From assembly GCA_007844125.1 (NCBI GenBank), contig CM017557.1, forward strand, positions 57,965,357 through 58,029,356: a stretch of DNA of 64,000 nt. The letters are read 5' to 3'. The notes beneath the pieces are model-generated. The model was given only the letters and a program-made list of their open reading frames with translations. It did no database searches and was not told where the DNA came from. The position numbers and the translations under genes were made by a program. Every line of letters starts with the position of its first letter. Position 1 is the first letter of the stretch. This document shows positions 54,001-63,000 of this stretch, piece after piece. The DNA is from Sinonovacula constricta. Lineage: Eukaryota > Mollusca > Bivalvia > Cardiida > Solecurtidae.

Positions 54001-57000
54001 AAAATTGATAAAAGTTACTTCAAAATTATAATTACACTCACCATGTACTGCCAGCTTTAGAAGTATATAGAACCAGTCTACATTGATCATTCACATAGCA
54101 TGAAAACCGACTTCCGGCATAAGGTGTTGGCAGTTCAAACTTGATGGCTTTCTGTGATATTATACACAAAAAAGAAAGTCCATGTATAATATCCAGTGAC
54201 CTTAACAATAAACAAGTCGACTGCATGCATGCACTAACATGAAAAATAAACAAATTTAAACTTGAGCTTTATTAAAAAATAAATAGAAAATGCATTAATT
54301 TAATTATTTTGCCTAACAGGCAAAAACGTTATCGGACAACTCTTTGTTTCTAAGTATAAATATACTTAAACGAAATATAACATTTAATGTCGGTTATGGC
54401 AAAGCCATTTTAACAATAAGAATGTAAATTATATATACTCACATCCTTCTGTGCATTTTCAAAAGTGCCTGTTAGCCCAACAGCTGAAAAAAATTAAAGA
54501 AACATCATAAGATCTAAGTGAATACAGTAAAATACATTTCATAAATAATGTAAGCTAGCCAGTTGAATCATTTCTTTCTTAAGGATTAAATAATTGACAG
54601 ATTAAAATTATAAATGTTTTTTTACTTGATCTCATTGATGAACAATAGATCTGATTCATAAAAATACGAACATTAAAGCTACATAGATACACTTTTAGAG
54701 AATTTATTTAAAAAAAATACTCACGATCAGTTTACACATATATTTAATAATATCTAAAGTACTCACGATCAACTTTGTATTTCAGGACAAAGCATCTTTC
54801 AGCTGTAGATTTTCTGAAAATATGTTAATTAAGCATCAGTTTTTTGTTAGATTATCAGTTACTAAGTTTCAATAACAATTATGTTTACTTTGAGAAACAT
54901 TGAGACTCTTACGTAAGTCAATGTAGCAGTACACAAATTTACTGAAACATTATCAGAATGCAAAGTATAATAATTACAAAAGAGCCCAGAATTTTTATTT
55001 TATTTATGTTGTTTATTTATTTACGCTGTTTTAGGTATTCAAACTGTATTGAACTGTTTGGTTTGTTAAAGCTAAATGTTTTACCAACAATCTTTCTGCC
55101 AGACTTTGGTAGGCTGTGAACTAAGATAAAACTCACAACATTCAGAACCTAGGGCTGATGCATTACCAATAGCAACATCAAGGTCGATGTTTGCAATTCC
55201 CGTGAGCATTGTTAATTATTTAATTGACACTCGATATTTGTTATACAAATTAACAGTTTACTTACGAATCAGAAACTTTAACGCATATGAAATTCATCCC
55301 ATCATCTTTGCTTCCTTTAATAGCTATTATGGCTTTACATACATGCTGGCTACATGAAAATGAATCTATTGCACTGTCGGTCTTGAAGGTACCAGTAGCT
55401 TGACTTATGACAAGTTTTGGTATTGGACTGGAAAGGAATGATTACAGATTTGTATTATCAGTTGCAAATGACAATGACACATTTCATAATAGCAGATGTC
55501 AGCAGTTCTTATTGGTGGCTAAAGACACCATACCAGTTATTTTAATAAACATTTGACATCATGTATCAACTTCTGTCAAACCATGATATACATTTATTTT
55601 AGTGATTAGATGTTTGTACAAACAATTCGATATTTTAAAGAAGTTTACGTAATAAAAATACATTATGCATGTGATAAATGCAGTTAAATTCTTAGATGCT
55701 ATACACACAAACATGGGAAATTGTTGATATAAACGCATTTATTGCTTCTTTTTATATAAACACGTTGAAGACCTACTCATTAGGGCTGGTCACTGCTACG
55801 ACCACATGGCATGGTTGCAACGTGTCTGCCTGGAAATAACAGACGAGGGTGGTCCCTTCCCCGAGAGTTGGGGGAATAAATGCAATTCCCGTCTGTCAGA
55901 CAAAAGAAGAAAAATTCTTCAAACATCAAAAAGCGGACATGACGAAAAAAAAGTTATACTTTTTCTTAACAACATAGTGCATGTCACTGATTTTTCATAA
56001 AAAAGAACAAAAAGCTATTTGCTAACAAAATTATATTGATGATAATTCATATTGCCAAAGAATATAATCTCTTAATGTACTTCAATTGAGGAAAACAGGA
56101 TTTTATTTCTATTGCTTTATTCTAAAGGTTTTGTTAGTTTATGTTGGTAAAATATACCAAATCTGATAACTTATCAAAATGACAAAGCAAGTGCTTAGAA
56201 ATTACTTAGTGCAATTAATTACAAGACAAAATACTTACGGACGGCACTGGCATTGCTGAAATGTAACAGAGTATCTTGATAATGAACGACTAGTCTGTAA
56301 GTATGTAACATATGGCATCACTTTCAGAATATACTATGATACAAAATACAAAACATACTATGTAAGTGCGAAAGACTACTTCTAAGTTTAACTTATTTCA
56401 TGAAATACTGGTGTAAACTTTGTTGAATGCCATAGCAAAGATATCATAGAAACTTTGTTTTAACACGATGAGAAATTTGGCTTAGGCCAATTAAAACCAC
56501 AGCATCAAGAATTAACATTTGCTATTTTGTATGACTTCGGTATTATAAGTAAAGAAAGCGAATAAAAGATCATAGGTAAAGCTGCAATGAAGTATAAACG
56601 AATCAAACCAAAGTGATCATTATAGATATTTAAAATCCTTGTTTGGTGTTGAAAAACAACTGACGTTAAAGATTTCATTGCAGCAGGAGGGATCATTTGC
56701 AATATTTAGATGTGTTAATAACGAATTTAAAATGGAAAACATATTAGAACCTTAAGGAACCGGGTTCTGTCTCTTTCTTAAAAAAATCATAAAATTTAAA
56801 TAATATGTTATTTCCCCTTTAACAAACGGTGATCAGAAATTTAAAAGCCGGGTACTAAGTCAACTAACATAATAGTGGAACACATTTAATTTATTTTCGG
56901 TACATAATTAAGTTCTACACACTCTAATATTGTATAAAAATGCTATCTTTACATATATTGAACAAGAAAAGTAAATGTTGTTAGGCATCAAAGGCGGCGC

Positions 57001-60000
57001 AGAAACTGGAACAGGTAAACAGGTTAAAGCGATATAGGAACAACTATGAAGACATAGTTGAAAATTTATGTTTGTTATTTGATAGTTTTCAGTAACTATA
57101 AATCACCAGATAAAGTATGTATAATCTACTATCCTGGGACCAACAGGTTTTTCAAGATGTAGAAGAAAAAATGGCAAAAATAATAAAATTAACTATAAAA
57201 CGAATGTGTAAAAACAGAAAATAAATGTGTGCTGCATCCTTACAATACAAAAAAACATTATTGTTAAAGTTGCATTTTTCAGGAATATAGTTTTTTTCGT
57301 TGTCAGTATCTTATTTTTTATTATCAAAGTTGTTTTGCATGGAAGCATTTTAGTCTCTATGTTATGTACATAAAGCGCAAAGTTTAGTGTTTCCTAGAAT
57401 TAAAGTGGAATAGATGAAAACAAAAAACTGAGAGGAAACAGTACACAGAACGCCCTAGTCTCTCATTGATCCCGATGTAAATAATGTTGCTACAAAGCAA
57501 ATTTATAACGCATTTGTGTGCTAACGTGGTTAATAGTTACACATTGAACTGACGTTAAAAATATAGCTTAACAAAGTTGTTGTCAAGAGAAAGTTAGTAT
57601 CTCATTCAATATAAGACCACAATACTACAAAATATCAAATGACATTATGAAAAACAAGTTTTTAACAATATTCAAGATGGATACTGCTATTTAGTACTTA
57701 TCTGGAGGTAAGGGAGTGGTCATGAAAGTAATAAATGTTCGTGAAAATAAAGAGTTGGGCAAGGACTAAAACCTTGCGTTAGGTGTTGAGTTTGAACCCC
57801 AAACCGTCCGATCCTAAGTCCATAACTTTAAGCTTTTGACCATGAATTCCTCAAGGATGTTATAAACGCTGTCGTCGTGTGTTGTGCGTGTATTAATAAT
57901 CATCATCCAAATCTAATAAGATCCATTTGAAAAGTTTACGGGTATGTGGTTTGAATTCTTTACCATCCCAATCCCCATTCCATAACCTTAACCTCTGTCA
58001 CCCAAACACTTCAAGCGCAATATAAACTATCATCTCACTGTTAACATGTAGTCCGAACATCGAAGGACGCAACGAGAAGCATTCCTAGCTACTTAAGTAT
58101 GAATTTGTAAGGGTGTACTGAGAATCCATGTACAATAACGTTCTTGAATGTTTACACATTTTTATGATAAAAAGAAGTAAACCAAATTACAGGCACACAA
58201 AAGTAAATACAAAATACATAAAAATAAATAATAAAAAAACGCCCTCTACGGCATTAGGACCCCATGTGCAAATTTCAGTGAGCATTCCATATATAGGCTT
58301 CTATAATATGATATTACAGGTAGATACATGTGCCTAGTTAAATTTCTCTCCCAATGAAATGATGTGCTATGGCTAACAGAGGGATACATTTTTCATGGTT
58401 TTACGTATGTCTATATCTAATGACCAGTAGTAACAACTGAAATGTGCCCTGAAATGCAGTAAGTAAGCATATATATGAAACCATATCGGTACGAATTAAC
58501 ATTGTAATGACCAACAACGACAGGCACAGACCAAAAGTTCGGGAAATTGTCTTAAGTATTAAAGGGTAAATTATTGTGGATTAAGAATATTTTATGGAGT
58601 GTTGATTTGGATGATGATTTATTTATCAAGGAGGACCTGTATACTTAATAAGTTGTTATATTATTTAATAATGTAAATGATGGTCCGAGGTATAAGATTT
58701 TTGGTCATAAACATGTGAAACTCAAGGTTTATATATGCATCTGCATTACGAACACATTTTCTTATGTTGAATGCTCTGTTTATAACATTTAATTTTCCTT
58801 TTTTTCCGGCGACTTTTTCTTGTTAACGAATAAAGTTGACTTGTACAGTGAACATTTGATCTTGAGATATTGAAGGTTGTCTAATGCAATGACGAATTAG
58901 CTTGACATAAAAATTGAGATAAATTAAGAAGAATTAAGAAGTCTCCTAGCGTTATGCTTCACGGCAATAAATTACCTTTTATTCCCCTAATACATCCTGA
59001 TATTTATCTGCTTGGTATTAAAAGTATAAAAAGTATTGAAATCCCTATCAGCAATAGTTACTTTAATCAAATAACTGTGCCGTTTATTCGACTCCACATC
59101 CATACAATTTCTTTGTTGCGAAGTCTAATTAGACATAACTTAATAAGCAGCATCAATAACAAAAATAATTAAATGAATGCATATGTGTTTCTACAGCATT
59201 TTAAAACATATAAAAGATACATGCAAGTAGTGTGACATAAATCTCTATAAATTTACTATCAATTTGAATCTTCTGTCCGTAGCTGTCCGTAAATGTAATA
59301 AAATTTATTTGACCGATTTCTTTGTGAATCACTTGTTGTACATGTAACTTCACAAAAACCCCCAAAATGACCTGGTATAAAGCTAGCTATTTGCTTTTGT
59401 CCTCAGAAGCTAAGAACCCCAAAGTCAATCTCTTCCAATTCCAACTTACCTGTTCATATTTGTAACATATTCCTATTGGTTACGAAAGCATGATATAAAA
59501 CTTAGCAAACACAGTCAAGCAAATGACAACTTACACGTATCACATGAGGCTCCTATGTAACCTGTGGGACACTCACACTTCCCATCATGACATACTCCTC
59601 CATTGTGACACTGACCACACGCTGAAAAATAAATAGTCTTGACAATAAAACATAACCAATGCTTATATTTTCATTTAAAAGCCAAATATAGTTGTGGTAA
59701 CAAGCTCGTGTGCTTATAAGGAAGGAATAAATGAACACGAACACACTAAATGGGTACAGCTACTAATTTATGGAAGCTACCGAATAGTCTGGTCATCAAG
59801 CTTACAACTTTACTTTAGGGCACACATTCACGTGCACAATTATTGCGGGTAACGTTTATTTCTCGTATAGAGGCCTCCGGTCCAAAATACAAATAAACAT
59901 GTCAAAATATAAAATTCAAGAGTTGCAATTATCTAATAAGTTATCTATATCCACAAATACAGATAGATATACCATTTTCAATTAGATATATTGACACACA

Positions 60001-63000
60001 ATTCAAACGAACATCTGATGTGATTTTTGAATTGTCTCAAACAGAGTAGATCATTGCACAATAAACACAATAAACCCGGTTATTTAAAACTCATTTTTTT
60101 CTAATACCTGAAACATTTTATGAATATACAATTAAATTTTCTTAATACTGTTTTCATTTTCAGACTTCATGATATTTATAAAATCTATCTTTTCGGTTCT
60201 ACATTTATACCAGCTAAAATATACCTTTCTCTTAAAATGCATGGCATTTATCTTCCAAAACTTGAACATTGTTATTATTTGAACAATAATTGCAAAACCT
60301 TAATTCTCGTGGTATTCCTTGGTGTCTTCCTACTTCCATTTTGTGTTTGTGACTTGAACATCTAAATCTTGCTAAGGCTTTTCTTTAATGAAATGTATGT
60401 CTATAAAAATATACTTCACTGGGTTTAAATTTGTTTTGAACAATTTATATGCGTCACCTTTGGTAGAGTATGTAATTTATGATATCCACTGTAGACTTAA
60501 GCATTCTTTTATACATTGTTAAAAATATAAACAAATGAGTTAACATTACCAACTTCTTTTGCAATCCATGCATAACCAAGACCATATCTGAATAATATCT
60601 CTTTGATATACGTAGCCCAATTTCTACGTCCAAACCAACCTACTGAATACAACATTTTATAGCATTTTTTAGATATCTTGTATAAGGCATATACAGAAGA
60701 GTACACCAGTATTTAATGCATTTATCAAAATATATATAACACAATGGCAGACGGCCGCACTCGCCTAAGATCACAGAATTATTCACTGATGTATTCACAC
60801 CTAAAAGTACCTACAAAAATCCGTTTGCACACTTTCAATTACTTCAGAATAACTACACCTCCAAATTTCAGATCCAAAAGTCAATATTCGAACTACCATA
60901 GAATCAAAAAGCTTAAACAACTCTTGATGGCTGAAATAGCCAAAAGGTTTCTAATAAAGTTTAATACTACAAATAACTTTTCTAGCTTGGGAAGCTAACT
61001 TTATTTTCGTTTGTGACCATGATAATTTTGGAGTAAAAATAAGCCCAAATACTCATACATATTAGTTACTTTAATTGTATTTCCCCTATATGTTCAAGAT
61101 TCATTATTACGTAACGGACCCCAATTTCTAAAATAATAATTTCCGACTTATTTAGATTAACAATCTTGCCAGTTTCCTAAAAATGTTGATATTGCGTTTA
61201 ACTTTCCCTGCAGATTAACAACGTGTCTGCGCAGCAGGCAACATCGTCTGCGAACATAAGACAAAACACATCGGGTACATCATTTGTTATAAAGATTCCA
61301 TTATTACAATGCCTTCTCAACTGTGTCTCTAACTCGTTAATATATAAACTAAAAATTTTAGAAGAACTCAAATCTCCTTGTCAAGTGGTAATATTACATT
61401 ATATAGGACCTGCTAAAGAGATTCCTGGAGTACTGTTTTATTTAAAGATCTGAATCTGCAAGAAGCTCTGTTTTAGTTTTCATTTAAATTCATATTATTA
61501 TTATAACTTATGAAGCCTTTTGTGGGAGTTTTATATATACTTCACGTTTTGAGTACATAGAAATAAGAACTTTTATTATTTGCCCATTTGCCTCAACTGT
61601 AAGTAGAGATTTAAACATGCGAACGTGCACTGGAGAATCAAACGCTTTTTGAAAGTCGACATACAATACATACACTCTACCATAAGGTCGTGCAATATAT
61701 TTTTAATCACATCCTGTAAAGAGAATTTGTTATCAATGACTGAGTGACCCGCTCGGAAGCCCGCCTGTGCTTCAGAAATAACATTATGCGCTTCGGTCCA
61801 TGTATCTAATCTATTAGTTATAATACTAGAAAATATTTTATACAATACATTTAACAAGGGAATCCCTCTATAGTTTGATCGTGCCTTGACCCTGACATAT
61901 ACAAAGGAACAATAATACTTTGACACCAGGAATCTGGCATTTCTCCACTAGCTATTTTTTTCTAGACATGTATGTTTATAAAATTCCACACCAAAACCTT
62001 CTCTGTCCTGAGCTTGTCCATCTTTTAGCTTATATATTGGTCTAAGTATCTCTTCATTAGATAAAGGACTATTTAATAGTTCGTCTGAGTTTGAGTCTAT
62101 GTTAAAATTACTTAAATCTGACACCGACAACATTGGCTGTGTAACCACATATAGGTCAAATGCCCTTATCAGAAATGACAATTTCAATCACTTTCGAAAA
62201 TGACTCAATAAGACACAATAAGACTTGATGATTTAGAAATAAAACTTTGTGAGGCAAACCTTATTTAGATCATTTTCTTGAAAGCATCGAAATAGCAACA
62301 CGGGTACTTTTAACGTACCGTAATGCATTGAATCAATTGACTTAAATGTTTCGTACACACAAAAACTATGCATATTATAATAAGCGTGAAGGGAAAAAGG
62401 ACTTACAACATGACGGGTCCGATGGATTAGAAAGACATTTAACTGAAAAGAAAAAAAAAACTAATACAGATTCTTTATCACCATAAACATATCCTTATGA
62501 ACGTGTTTTAAAAAGGTTCGTGTAGTAATCTTAATGAAGATCATTAGATTCAGTATATAAAGACGACTATTTTAACAATTGAGAGCTTATGTGAAAGTTT
62601 AATGTCATGGTAATCTAAAAAGACTTATTTTCAAGCAAACTTCGCTACAGGAGGGGGTGAGGCGCCCGTGGCCGAGCAATTAGGTTCGCTGACTTCTAAT
62701 ACCCCAGCCCCTCATTGCATGACTTCGGGTCCCGGTAGGGGTGGAACTGTCATATGGGGAGGTATTCCAGCTAACCTGCGTTGTGCCGGTAGTTCTACCC
62801 AGGCAATACCTGTGGTTTCTCGCCACCAGTAATTAGCTGGATGTCGCCAAAATCAGCATAACTGTGTCAATGCGATGTAACAACAAACAAACAAAACAAA
62901 CTTTCCTACAGGAGTCTGGCGTGAAAACATTACATACATGTATATACACATAAACTTTCCTTCATCCTAGTGAAATACATCGTAGCGACACTATGAATTG

